DNA of 64,000 bases from Diphasiastrum complanatum (lineage: Eukaryota > Streptophyta > Lycopodiopsida > Lycopodiales > Lycopodiaceae): NCBI GenBank assembly GCA_029204225.1, contig CM055102.1, positions 23,471,390 through 23,535,389 on the forward strand. Reading direction: 5' to 3'. The notes beneath the pieces were generated by a model. The model was not told where the DNA came from. It saw only the letters and a program-made list of their open reading frames with translations, and made no database searches. Shown here one piece after another: positions 52,571 to 64,000 of this stretch; position 1 is the first letter of the stretch; each line of letters opens with the position of its first letter. Made by a program: the position numbers and the translations under genes.

Positions 52571-53630
52571 AAGAGATTGCCGAGCTGAAAGAACTATCAG
52601 CCGAGACAACCATCTGCTCTGGGCCAGATGCACATGATGAGTAGCTGCAGGCCCTGGAAAAGATTGAGAATCTGTCAAAGGAGCTCCAGGCAACCCAGAA
52701 CTGTACGGGGGTGGCCGACCATCTGGAGTATGCAGAAGCCTGTATCAGGATCTCTGACCTTCAGAAGGAGGTAGTAGACCTCAAACAACAACTCAAAGAC
52801 CAAAAGATCGCTGCAGACATCCACAGACAGGACGTTGCAGAAGCACAACCTAAGGCAAAACGACCGAAGAGGAATCAGTTGAAGGTATGTGTAGAACGCT
52901 TTCAAGTTTTTTCTGAATGATTTTGGAAGTGGAGTTCTTGCCATGTTAATATCTAATTACAATGGTGTGTCAATTATTTGATGCTACCAGGCTTAGTAGG
53001 CATGGCATTCGAGGACTGGAAGACAGAGTGGGAAAAAGAAGATTTCCTCTGGTTATGGGACCAACTTAGCATACAACAAAAGGGATGTCTATGTTGGGCC
53101 ATAATCCAAGGAAAATTTAAAGTTTTGCCATTCGACTCAATTGAATTGTATATAGGCTCCACATTCATGTATGCTCTGGAGTACATCCGTAGAAAGGAGT
53201 ACCAGTTTTTGAAGCATAGCAACATGAAACAAAAAATTTGGAGAAAGCATGCAGAGTTCAAGTTATATTTTCCAGACGGCCGGGCGAATATTGAAGAATT
53301 CGACGACGCAGGTCTATTGTTAAATATCAATATGGCATATCCAGAGCTGTACAGTATCTACACCGACTGGGAGCAAAATTTTTCAAGGTTAATCAAGCAC
53401 AATCTACAGGAGAGGTTAAATCCCACGAATATAAAGCTTTATGTACATATAATTACTGGCAGTTTGGCACGGTGCAGCCAAAACATTATTTTTTGTTTCG
53501 AATTTATTTGTAAAGTGTAAATTTATTCAATTTTCATCTACTTTGTTCGAACAGATTACACTTAGGAAAAGCTCTGAAGAAGACTTTGAGTTAGTACAAG
53601 ACTATTTGATGGCACTTTACTTCCTGTAAA
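52568..53630 (+). CDS. Unrecognised coiled-coil, multi-segment coding region
   Basis: I do not recognise this protein. Part one (52,568-52,884, one in-frame TAG at about 52,640) is a coiled coil: [47 protein letters not shown], ending with [11 protein letters not shown], then GTATGT like a donor. Part two (about 52,990-53,515), after an ACCAG acceptor-like site, is a long open frame rich in aromatics: [62 protein letters not shown]. Part three (53,555-53,629) after GAACAG reads [20 protein letters not shown] and a stop. Phases of the first junction do not fit simply, so it may be a gene fragment. It is a host gene piece or a transposon-captured one. Confidence 0.4.
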
Positions 53631-53651
53631 AGACACGCTTCATTCTCACAC

Positions 53652-54630
<979 letters not shown>

Positions 54631-54633
54631 TGA

Positions 54634-54751
54634 GATGTGGATTTGGTTGCTTACTAGCAAAAAACCAATCCTTACATTTTGTGACACATGTCACCATCTC
54701 ACTAGGACTCAAGTTGGAGGGTTCTTAACTATATGCAACCAAATCCACATC
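54634..54751. repeat. Inverted-repeat element with 17-bp perfect ends
   Basis: Starts GATGTGGATTTGGTTGC and ends GCAACCAAATCCACATC, exact reverse complements 118 bp apart end to end. The inside contains TTTTGTGACACATGTCACCA, itself partly palindromic. A shorter relative without the right arm lies at about 846-905. It may be a MITE; no target duplication was seen. Confidence 0.75.
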
Positions 54752-55019
54752 TTGGAGGGCTCACCATCTACTTCTTTTGTTTTTGCCTTGTGGCAAGAAT
54801 CAGTTAGTATTTACAAATAATCTTATCCATGTTAGAATTCTCACTTAATCCTTCTTTTAATGAGGATCTATCAAATCTATAAAAATACTCAAGTTTTTAA
54901 ATAGCTTGCATAAATACATCGAGTTTGGCATACTTAGGATTCCTCTACAAAAGTACATGAAGTTTGGCATAGATCGCAAAATGCTAAATGAGCATACTTG
55001 GCAAAGCCTATTGAATAGC

Positions 55020-55190
55020 AAACTTTAAACAAGATTAGCATGATCATCCCGCAAGCCATTAAGGATACCTTGAACAAGTTCTACCTCCTTAATGTTTTCA
55101 TCAAGACACGCTAACTCATCATTGAATGCTTTAACCCTTAAAAAAAAAAAAGCGTGAGCACTTTCATCCTTCTTTTGCAAACATTGAAAG
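55020..55190 (-). pseudogene. Copia gag fragment
   Basis: The minus strand reads FLRVKAFNDELACLDENIKE and then [19 protein letters not shown], which fits the conserved UBN2-type gag core (K..NDELA..G..I.D.ELV..IL.GLP..Y). It is isolated between gypsy and unassigned sequence. Confidence 0.6.
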
Positions 55191-55199
55191 ATTTGCCTC

Positions 55200-56277
55200 C
55201 TAAGGGTTGGTACCCTTGGCCAGAAATTTTGAGTTTTTCTATAAATGCTTTGGCTTGGTATATCAGAACCTTATCTCCAACCTGAAACTCTTTGAGTTTG
55301 AAGGATCGATCATGCCATGCTTTTTGTCGACGTTTGTGGACTTGCTAAGTGTGGATGCTGATCCGACGTGTTTCACACAGTTGTTCCAGATGAAATAACC
55401 TATTTGCTAGGATCTATCGATTATCTAGCTCAAGATTATATGCTACTCGAAGGGACGGATTATGGAATTCTACAGTCATAACCATTTATTGGCCATATGC
55501 TAGCTGAAAAGGGGTTAAGCTTGTGGCTCACTTCGGGATAGGGCGGTAGGCCCATAGAAGAGCAACATGAAGTTTTAGTTCCCAATCAGATCGGCTGGAT
55601 TCGACGGTTTTGGTGAGAATGCCACATAAGATTTTGTTTGTGGATTCCGCCTGGCCATTGCATCGTGGATAATACGGAGAACTTTCGTGATGTACCACAA
55701 AAAATTTGGAAAGGAGATCTGCTATGACAAAGTTAAGAAAATGTGTATCCCTATCGCTGATAAGTTCTAGAGGACATCCAAAACGAACGATAAACTATTC
55801 ATAGAGAAATTTTGCGGTAGAATGAGCGTCAACATTGCGAACAGCTCTTGCTTTAGCCCATTTGGTACAATAGTCTGTAGCTACTACGATATAGTGGGAT
55901 TGAGTGTGTGTAGCAGCAGGACTAATGGGTCCAACATAATCAATTTTCCATTTCTGGAAAGCTTGATCAGTTGTGACCGGGTGCAAAGGCATGTAGTCGG
56001 TCTTTTGAAATCGTTTGGTTCTTTGACAAATATCACAAGCATTGGTGTAGGTGTGCAAATCTTCAAAGAGAGTTTGCCACCAAAATCCGGCCAAGAGGAC
56101 TTTCCTAGCAGTCATTTCAAAAGAGAAATGACGTGCTCCAACACCTTTATGAGTGAGGGAGATGACAGAGATTATTTCACCTTTAGTAAGACAACATCGG
56201 ATAATTCCATCTAACCCTTGTTTGTAAAGTTGGCCTACAAATAACTTATAAGGTTTGGTTTTGAGGACCCAATGCAC
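55200..56277 (-). pseudogene. Gypsy family A integrase (broken)
   Basis: Shows the H..H and C..C zinc-binding ends (HTYTNACDICQRTK), then KWKIDYVGPISPA (catalytic Asp), VVATDYCTKWAKARAV, LISDRDTHFLNFV (second Asp region), YYPRCNGQAESTNKILCG (Glu), and at the end KLKEFQVGDKVLIYQ. All three acidic residues can be read but stops intervene after about 55,795. Confidence 0.88.
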
Positions 56278-56429
56278 ATTGTTCGGGTTTAGATAAGGAT
56301 GGATCCATCTGTCCTGAAGTTAAATATTCTGTGATTTCTTGGCCCAAACGAGTGTAGAGTCTACTTGATATAAGATGGCATCTGGTAAATCATCGTTGAT
56401 GTCTTGATCTGGGGTGGGTAGGTTAGGGA

Positions 56430-57365
56430 TTCGAGATACATAATTTGCTAAAAACTGTTGAACTCCCTTTCGAACCATGATCCTAAACTCAAATTCTCGC
56501 AGTAATAGGATTCATCGAGTGATACGACCAGTCGTGCAAGTCTTGTTGATGAGATATAGGAGTGCTTGATGATTAGTGAAGAAGGCAAAAACTTTTTCCA
56601 GAAGATAATGGCAAAACTTTTGAACTGCATATACCATTGCCAAAGCTTCATGCTCGATAGTGGTATAATTGACTTCAGCAGGTATCAGTTGATTGGATAA
56701 TCCTTTTTGAATTCTCCCGGTTGGGTGAGCACTGCTCCAATGGCATACTTGGATGCACCGGTATGCACATGGAATCCTTTGGAGTAATTAGGAGCCCGGA
56801 GGATAGGTGCATTGGTAAGGGCTTCTTTGAGTTGATTGAATACGACGCGTTGTTCATCAGTCTATTTGGGGACAACAACTACTTTGTAGATTAACCGTGA
56901 TTTATTAGTGAAGTCGAAAATAAAGCACTGATAGTAGTTGGCGTAGCCAAGAAAAGAATACACTTCGCGGATGGTACGTGGTCCCGGTAGATTTTGAATG
57001 ATGAGGATCTTTTCGGGGTCAGTTGCGATATTGCCATTTTTTGAAATGATATGTCCTAACACAATACCATGTGTTACCCAAATTTGGGATTTTTCAGGGT
57101 TCAGGGAGAGACCGAATCGTTGACATTGGATAAATTGTTTCTCAAGCACAGATAGATGTCGTGATTCTTTTGAATGTGCACCTAAATCATCCAAGTAAAC
57201 TTCTAGGGTGTCACCCATTTGTTGAGAAAAGACAGCTTGCATAACACATTGAAATGTGCTAAGAGCATTGCAGAGACCAAAAGGCATGACTTTCCAACAG
57301 AAGGTTCCCCATTTTGTGGCAAAAGTGGTTTTATGTTTATCTTCTTCGGCAATTTGGATCATATT
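56430..57365 (-). pseudogene. Gypsy family A RT palm and RNase H, copy 2 (broken)
   Basis: The RT part keeps MPFGLCNALSTFQCVMQAVF, the YLDD box in LEVYLDDLGAHSK, and REVYSFLGYANYYQCF. RNase H starts FHVHTGASKYAIGAVL; here the first catalytic Asp is changed to Gly, while copy 1 keeps Asp. The frame breaks at about 56,860. Confidence 0.88.
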
Positions 57366-57449
57366 ATATCTACTAAAGCCATCTAAGAAGGAGTTGGCCT
57401 CATCTCCTACGAGATTTTCTAGGATGGATTCTCCGAAAGGTAATGGAAA

Positions 57450-57995
57450 ATGATCACGTTATGTGATGGCATTAAGTTTCTTAAAATCAACACAGATCCG
57501 AAGTTTTTCATTTTTCTTAAGAACGATGATGATTGGGGAGACCCACTCAGTATGTTCGATTTCATAGATGAATCCTGCATCTAACAACTGTTGGAGTTCT
57601 TCCTTGATTTTGGAGATCGGAGTACATCGGTAGGGACGACTAGCAGTTGGCCTCGCACCCGGTTTAAGGGGAATACGATGCACAACTACTTGGCGTGAGA
57701 CGTCTTTTATGTCTTTATAGGACCAAGCAAAGACGTCTATATTTGCGCAGTAGCTTTTTAAGTCGTCTGCGTTGTTCGCAATTGAGATGAGCCTCGACGT
57801 GGACAGTGTATTCGTTAGTTTCAGTTGGCTCACTCGAGGATAGAGTGATGGTGTGGGCTGGGCCTTCATAGGGCAAATTACATTTGGTTCATGTTGAGCT
57901 TGGGGTAATTGGATTGTGACATCCTCGACCGTATAGTCCTTAAAGTATTCAGGCACATCATGGGCTGGAGGTTCGAGGGGGGCCTTGTCTTTCAA
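57450..57995 (-). pseudogene. Gypsy family A RT N-terminal part, copy 2
   Basis: One open segment of 178 codons: DVTIQLPQAQHEPN, IDVFAWSYKDIKDVSRQVVV, PGARPTASRPYRCTPISKIK, LLDAGFIYEIEHTEWVSPII, KLRICVDFKKLNAIT. The last is the RVCVDYR.LN RT motif A lead. Better preserved than in copy 1. Confidence 0.88.
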
Positions 57996-58545
57996 CTACC
58001 GGGATGGTGATTTAGAAGGTTCGGGGGTTGGGGTAGGAACAGAAGCAATCTCAGGAACTTTCCTAACAGTGGTAAGTCACCAGGCAGTTGAATTTGAAGA
58101 GGTTTCTTCATCTTTTCCTTCATGGTATGGCCACATGATTGTGGCTTCGGAGGTCATGAGGTGTGCGGAGGAGGAAGTGGTGGCACATCATGGAGGATTT
58201 TGTCATTTATTTGAAAGATTGTTCCCTCCTCACAGAGGTCTCATGGATAGTTTGGTCGTTTGACCTTGTAGAACTTCGTATCAAGTTTTTCGACAGTAAC
58301 CTTGGCCACTGGTTTCACTTTGGATGATTGTTGCGGAAAGGCCTTAAGTGGAAGTGCCTCCATGTAGTTGAGGATTTCAATATTATAAATGTCTGAATCT
58401 TTTGAGCAATTCTGAATTCGCAAGACATTTTTGTCATCTACAAAAAAATCTTCTGATTTATTAGTAGGTAGCCATGCAACATTTAGCAACTCATCATTGT
58501 GTGGAAGAATATCAATAAAATTGATATTAATGATAGGGGGTGTCT

Positions 58546-59800
58546 AGATCAGGAATTTGCTATTTTGTTCAAGTGGAATTCTATCAAATGGATGTGACCA
58601 ATGAATTTTTGAATGGCTACTTGGAGGAGGAAATATGCATGTTTCAGCCCGAAGGCTTCATCAAGGATGGTGAGGAGGACAAGGTTTGCCATTTTAAGAA
58701 GAGCCTATATGGCTTGAAGCAAGCACCTAGAGCTTGGTACTTTAGGTTGCATGATTTTGTACTCTCTTGGCTTTGTGATTAGCTCTTATGGACCTTCTTT
58801 GTACATCAAGTGTAATGATGGTAAGATCATCATTTTAGTTCTTTATGTTGATGATATCATTTTGACAGGAAATGATGGTGAAGGCATAAGGAAAGCTAAA
58901 GTTAGTTTTTTTTAGTGAATTCAAGATTGTAGATCTAGGAATTCTTAATTTCATACTTGGAATAGAAGTTTCTAGCGGCAGTGATTTCACTATCATAAGT
59001 CAATCAAAGTATGCTACTTCCATTCTTGAAAAGTTTGGCATGAAAGATTGTAAAGGGATCTACACCCTATGGAGCAAGTTTGTAAAGTTTCTAATGATGG
59101 TGACGAAGCATCCTTTGAGGACATCACACTCTTTAGAAAGCTTATAGGCTCCTTAATTATTTGATAATCACTAGATCAAATTTGAGTTATAGTGTAAGCA
59201 AGTTGAGTCAACATATGCAAGGTCCTTTGATGCATCATTGGAAAAGTGCCAAGATAGTACTTGGATATATCTCTTCTACTAGATTTTTTGGCATGCTCTA
59301 TCAAGGATCTAACTTGCACTTGAAGGCATACTCAGATTCAAATTTTGCAGGAAAAAAGATGGATAGGAGATCCATAAGTGCATTTGCCACTTTCCTTTGT
59401 GGAGGAGTGATATCTTGGCTTTCCAAAAAGCAAGATACAATCTCACTTTCCTCTTGTGAAGCCAAGTACAAGGCATTGACTTCAAAAACAAAAGAACTCC
59501 TATGGCTAAGAAAACTTTTGGTGGAACTACAAGTGGTAAAGGTCTAGGAGATCCCTTGCATCTATTGTGACAATCAAGCATCTCAACAAATTGCTACAAA
59601 TCCTATCTTCCATGCTAGAACAAAGCATATTGAGATAGCTCGTCACTTTGTGAGGGAGAAGGTGCAATCCAAGGAGGTACAACTTCATCATGTGCCATCA
59701 TCCGAGTACATAGTTGATATCTTAACTAAGCCATTGAATAATTAGATTCATTTTGGTTCAATCTACACAAGTGTGAACTTGATTTGTGGCTAGAATCTAA
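58546..59800 (+). mobile_element. Sense Ty1-copia fragment (RT to RNase H end)
   Basis: The + strand starts inside RT: VEFYQMDVTNEFLNGYLEEE, SLYGLKQAPRAWYF, then VLYVDDIILTGNDGEG near 58,840 (catalytic YVDD), KFGMKD, then RNase H: SVSKLSQHMQGPLMHHWKSA, AYSDSNFAGKKMDRRS, SLSSCEAKYKALTS, YCDNQASQQIATNPIF, HARTKHIEIARHFVREKV and VDILTKPLNN. Two or three frame changes and stops occur. The 5' part is replaced by antisense gypsy sequence at 58,545. Confidence 0.9.
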
Positions 59801-61089
59801 GAAAAAGTCACTTTGACCAATTTCCATGCACTTCCATGTGAATGAGTAAATGCTCCCACATGTCAAGTTGTTGTTTATGTGTGTGGATTAGGTTGCAGAG
59901 GATAAGATTTAGATATTCCACTAGATTCTATTTTGTAAGGAATATCCCTATTTTTGTGGAGACTAGCTTTTGGTTTCTAGCTAGTGTGCTAAGTCAATTT
60001 TGGATAATAGGCATATTTGGCTCCTATTGGTGGATCTAGATGACTAGACACTCTTCACAAGTGTGAAGGCCTCCTGGATAGTACTCAGCTCGTGGATGTA
60101 CTTGATCTATAAAGAGATCAACCAAATCAATAGAAAGTTGATGAGACATTGGCAATTTAGCAATTTGGTTGTAATTCACTCATTAGAATTGTGTTTTGAT
60201 GATTGAAATGATCTTGTATGCATATGTACTTTGCTCTTAGGTTGAAGTCTGTACAGTGACTGTCCTCCACACGTGTGAGGCCTCCCCTGTGTGTTTTTGA
60301 TCATTACATCCATTGCTCTTCCTAAAATCATAGTGCATTGTTTCTAGATCAAGATCTAGCCTATAGATCTTGATAGATCTTTGGATTTAGCAATCAATAA
60401 CTCTTGTAGATTGATTTGTACAATCAATCATTGTCTTTTTTTGTCAAAAAATTAACAAGAATGACTTTCAACTTTGTGAGGGACAAATGTCATATTTTTG
60501 AGAGTTTTTCCAAACAAGTGAGAAAGATGCTTTAACTTTCAAAAGTGTTTGTATTCACTACAAACCATAATCCAAAGCAATACATGATGAGGCTTGTGGA
60601 GAGGCCAACAGAATAGATGCACAATTCAGATGTTCGAGAAAATGGCTATTGCCTACCTGAAAAGAAGAGGAACATCATCTGCAGCATCAAATTTTAACTT
60701 GAACAAAACACTGGCCGACAATCCCACAGCTTCTTTGCCTCAAAAAAGAAAGCAACAATGCAGAGTATCTAGTTCCAACAGCATAACTCCATGGCCTTCT
60801 TCTTTATGCTAATGTAGATCAATACACAGAAAAAAAATAGAAATATCGAATGAGAGAGAGAAGATGTGGGCAATGATATACAAAAAGGGTTTTGTCTATT
60901 CTCATTGGTTCATGTTTGTCCTTAAACTTATTTGAAGGCATTTGAAGTGCATTTGAAATGGGTTGATAATGACATGTGCATTTAAAAATGTCTAGAGAGA
61001 GAATATGTGACTTTAGAAATTTGTAAAAATAGAAGTTTCTAGAAAGAGAGAAAGGTATAAGAGGGCAAAAGAGAGAAGGAGAGGCATGC

Positions 61090-61090
<1 letters not shown>
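59801..61090. other. Noncoding stretch after the Copia fragment
   Basis: Probably holds the 3' noncoding part or LTR of the Copia element, since it follows the pol end, but no LTR pair exists in the window. A short open frame at 60,594-60,812 shows no known motif. Confidence 0.4.

Positions 61091-61092
<2 letters not shown>

Positions 61093-61181
<89 letters not shown>
61093..61181. repeat. (AG)n microsatellite
   Basis: About 44 AG units. Confidence 0.98.
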
Positions 61182-61184
<3 letters not shown>

Positions 61185-62470
61185 TATGTTTTTTTTATCT
61201 TTTAGGGTATTTTTCTAGGTTTTTTTAGGTCTCACATGAAATTGGCAATAATGTGAGTTGAGAGAGAGATGGGCTTTCTCCCTAGCTACGCTCTCTCTTT
61301 CTTGTCTCCATGAGCTGCTTGATGTTGCCTACACCAATAACTCCTCCTTTGCTCTCCCTTTTTTATCTTTCTAAAAGAGAATATGTGAGGACGGAGTTTA
61401 CCTGTTCTTGAGCTAGCACCTCCACTAAAAACTCCTTGCACAAATAGCCAAGAGCTTCTAGCATCACTTGCTTCACATGGAAGGTGGCCTGCTCAGTCTA
61501 AAATCCTCCCATATTGTTGAGGAGCGATACGATGAGATCCATCCATTCATGATATGGGAGTTCTATGGCAATTATCTTTGTGATCACCTATGTAGGCATT
61601 TGATGCGCTTCAAGAGCAAGGGCAGATGTGCGATCATAGAGCACCCTCTCAGTGGTCAGAGTTTTCATAAAAGTCCAATATCGTTGTGCGACCATAGAGC
61701 ACCCTCTCAATCGGCCATAACTTTTCTAAAAACTTTGACTGGCCATAACTTTTGAACGGTAGGTCAGAAGTAGATCATCTAGGATACTCTTGGAAAGCTC
61801 TCGTTGAGCGCTTTTCAACGATATAATTTTCATCTCAATCGGAGCTACATTTAAAAAGTTATATTGTTTTAGTGATAATTGCATATTATACTATGAATAA
61901 CATGTCATGCTTGCGGGCTGCCCCTGACACTGAATTATAGCATTATTCAAAAAAAAAATCAATTTCAATGAGCTACATTACGTAAATTTCAAATTTGAGT
62001 GTTTTGGTTAAATTGGATCACCTTGTTTTCACTAAAGTTAAGTTATAGCAACCACCTCGAATAAGGGATATGTTGTCTTTGAAATGTCATTTTCCACCAA
62101 TGATGTTGAACTACTTGAAGTGAAAGTTTTAGCTACCTCGCTATTAGAACTACTTAATCTACCTTTGACCATTGTTCTAAGAAATTCCAAAATCATCATG
62201 TAGTTGAGATTTGACTTTTTTTCTAGTAAGCAATCTACTTTGTGCATTATCATTCATAATTTTGATGTATTGATCAAGTTTTTGGTCTTGTTGACTCTCT
62301 GAACTTCAAAATAATACATTCTCTCTCCATTTGATGTACTCAAAATCTTTATGAGCTAATTTTGCATGCTTTGATGCTCTTGCAAACTAGAATGATATGT
62401 GACATTGGTGATATTTATAGTCATAGGATTTTGTTGCATGCAATGGTTTCTTTGAAATGGTAGATCTTAG
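61182..62470. other. Noncoding stretch with short repeats
   Basis: No gene was supported. A duplicated phrase and a TAACTTTTGAACGG / CTTTTCAACGATATAATTTT region lie at 61,628-61,860. An antisense open frame at 62,038-62,253 shows no known motif. Confidence 0.45.
61628..61860. repeat. Direct repeat and Copia/gypsy-leader-like phrase
   Basis: TGTGCGATCATAGAGCACCC and TGTGCGACCATAGAGCACCC start two units 58 bp apart. GGCCATAACTTTT occurs twice next to them. The following TTTTCAACGATATAATTTTC text resembles a phrase common in plant LTR elements, from memory and not checked. Confidence 0.5.
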
Positions 62471-62474
62471 TAGT

Positions 62475-63470
62475 TTACTTCCAACAAGTGCAATTAAGTA
62501 TTGGAGCTTGCATAATATCCAAATCAATCAAGATGCTTTGGACGTTGGCTACAAATGCATCTAGACTAACTATGTGGCAATTGCTCCTAAAATTTAATGT
62601 GCTATAAATGTATCTAAGCACTCTTTTGGCTAGCTTCCAATGATGAATCAAAGGAGATTGCATGAATTGACTCAATCTATTGACACTATAGCTCAGGATA
62701 TGGTCTACTGATAGTGAGCCAAATCAAGGAGCCTGTGTTTCTACTTTTGTGCACATATCCACATTGAACTTTTTAAGAATTGAATTGTGAAAATTGTCAA
62801 GATGTAACTAGTTTGGATCACGTCACATGGCATCTTTTGTGGTTGACCATGTGTCCCACCTCTTTGTACATTGTTAGGCGTTGATTAAGAGGTGATTTTT
62901 ATCCATTTACATGCTTAGGAGGAGGTCGAGTTGAGCCCCAAAATCAATGTCCTACATTATAGACTTAATTTGAGGAAATCTGGTGACTATGTATACATCC
63001 CACCTGATCCACCTACCAAATGGATATTATTCCTAGATTAGGGGCTTAGTACCTAACTATGGATAATCCTATATCACATATTACCTTAAAGTACAATGAA
63101 GGACAGTAATCACTTAAGATGAATCCAAGTGATGAAATAAAGGTATTGAGTCGATAATTCCAAAATCTAGGTGCTTGCTTCATGCCATAGAAATGTTTTT
63201 GTAGCAAACAAACCTTGTGTTCTTCTCCATGCTTGATGAAGCCCTTGGGTTGTTCCATAAATACTTCTTTTTCAAGATAACCATTCAAGAAGGCATTAGT
63301 CACATACATTTGAAAAACCATTCAATTGAAATGTGAAAGACAATGCAATCAAAATTCTTATTGTTGTCATTTTTTCCACAGGTGCAAAGGTCTCTTCATA
63401 ATCCAAACCTTTATTTTGAGCATAATCTTGAGCACATCACCAAGCCTTGAACTTATAGATTGAACCAAAA
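62475..63470 (-). mobile_element. Antisense Ty1-copia remnant (RT and RNase H start)
   Basis: The minus strand reads AQNKGLDYEETFAPVEKMTT at about 63,420, MYVTNAFLNGYLEKEVFMEQ, GFIKHGEEHKVCLLQK, FYGMKQAPRFWNYRL, and after an eroded stretch DRLSQFMQSPLIHHWKLAKR with VLRYIYSTLNF, the start of RNase H. The catalytic YVDD box is not found. The peptide motifs are close to those of the sense fragment at 58.5 kb, so they may be the same family. Confidence 0.82.
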
Positions 63471-64000
63471 GCTATCCCAACCCGAAATAACTTCAAATAG
63501 ATTCCAATTAATGCAATAAACATTCAAGATCCACAATAGAACAATGCTAGAACTCGTCATATCAAAACAATGTCTTGAAAAGTTGAAAATCTCAATTTCT
63601 ACATCACGTTAGATTATGATTACTATGACATCAACTCATATCTATGGTTTAGAGATTCTCTCCAACCACATCTGAACTAATTCTAGAACCTAAGATGGCC
63701 CATCAGCCGTAATGTTGACCTCATGAGAATGAGATCCCTTAATAATGTAAAAACTAATAATTATAGTCCTATATTCTCTCCAAGGCAAAAATGGCCTTTC
63801 GTTCTCACACAAAAGAATGCTACAAGACCTCGAATGAGGAACATGAACATTGTGAAATTTTTATTAAGCATCTATCCACATGCCAATGCCACAACATCAC
63901 GTTACTGATGGAAGAAGGAAAGAAAGCTTGATAGAGAAAGAGTGCATTCGTTAGATGCTACTATCGGGCTCTGTAGAAAAATCCTTCTTCTAATGCATGG
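63471..64000. other. Noncoding window end, nothing recognised
   Basis: No supported feature; it may continue the antisense Copia upstream part. Confidence 0.4.

Larger units (their letters stand above)
55200..58545 (-). mobile_element. Ty3-gypsy element, family A copy 2 (integrase to pol linker)
   Basis: Minus-strand order is pol linker (58,545-58,000), RT (57,995-56,900), RNase H (56,880-56,450), integrase (56,277-55,200). It is the same family as 1,412-3,240. The gag end is cut at about 58,545 where a sense Copia RT begins, and the integrase C-terminal side ends near 55,200. Frameshifts split the frame at about 57,450 and elsewhere. Confidence 0.88.

Noticed and set aside
55822-56214. Sense open frame of 130 codons
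   Set aside because: It is the opposite strand of the gypsy integrase, which has clear zinc-finger and catalytic motifs.

Overview
The window is nuclear DNA from a land plant with a large, repeat-rich genome. The evidence is one intact plant-type gene with canonical GT-AG introns, plant Ty1-copia and Ty3-gypsy fragments, a tRNA-iMet primer binding site, and very many long (CT)n/(GA)n tracts. The giant intron, the heavy retroelement decay and a Penelope-like reverse transcriptase suggest a fern, lycophyte or gymnosperm rather than a compact angiosperm genome. This is an inference and the species cannot be named. No prokaryotic, organellar, tRNA, rRNA or CRISPR feature was seen.

The only complete host gene recognised is SCE1, the SUMO-conjugating E2 (UBC9 orthologue), on the + strand. 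It has five exons (20,902-20,970; 38,710-38,793; 44,039-44,191; 44,336-44,449; 45,932-45,994) that give an uninterrupted 160-residue protein with catalytic Cys94. The first intron is about 17.7 kb and holds a nest of transposons: a sense chromovirus-like gypsy remnant (22.6-24.4 kb), an antisense gypsy integrase remnant (25.9-26.9 kb), a short gag-only LTR element (27.30-30.34 kb) with a small inverted-repeat DNA element in its 3' LTR, and an antisense L1-like LINE (30.35-38.55 kb) split by an antisense Copia element (about 32.8-36.5 kb). The second intron (5.2 kb) holds degenerate repeat units of about 0.6-0.7 kb.

Left flank (1-20.3 kb): a Copia RNase H fragment fused to an antisense gypsy element (1.4-5.2 kb plus a probable LTR), a decayed Penelope-like reverse transcriptase element (about 6.5-9.6 kb), two antisense Copia or mosaic fragments (10.5-11.7 and 13.5-14.6 kb), and a block (15.2-16.9 kb) rich in a palindromic GTCGGANTCCGAC-type motif around three long CT tracts.

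Right flank (46-64 kb): a hairpin MITE (46.75 kb), a decayed sense Copia (49.6-51.7 kb), a second, rearranged copy of the Penelope-like element (51.8-52.6 kb), an unrecognised coiled-coil/multi-exon coding region (52.57-53.63 kb), a second copy of the 1.4-kb gypsy family (55.2-58.55 kb) joined to a sense Copia (58.55-59.8 kb), and an antisense Copia remnant (62.5-63.5 kb).

The strongest unusual signals are the two Penelope-like reverse transcriptase copies, one with an inverted 5' segment; a Ser in place of the usual gateway Asp in SCE1; a plant LINE whose ORF1 looks like the vertebrate-L1 type; and the palindrome-rich block at 15-17 kb.
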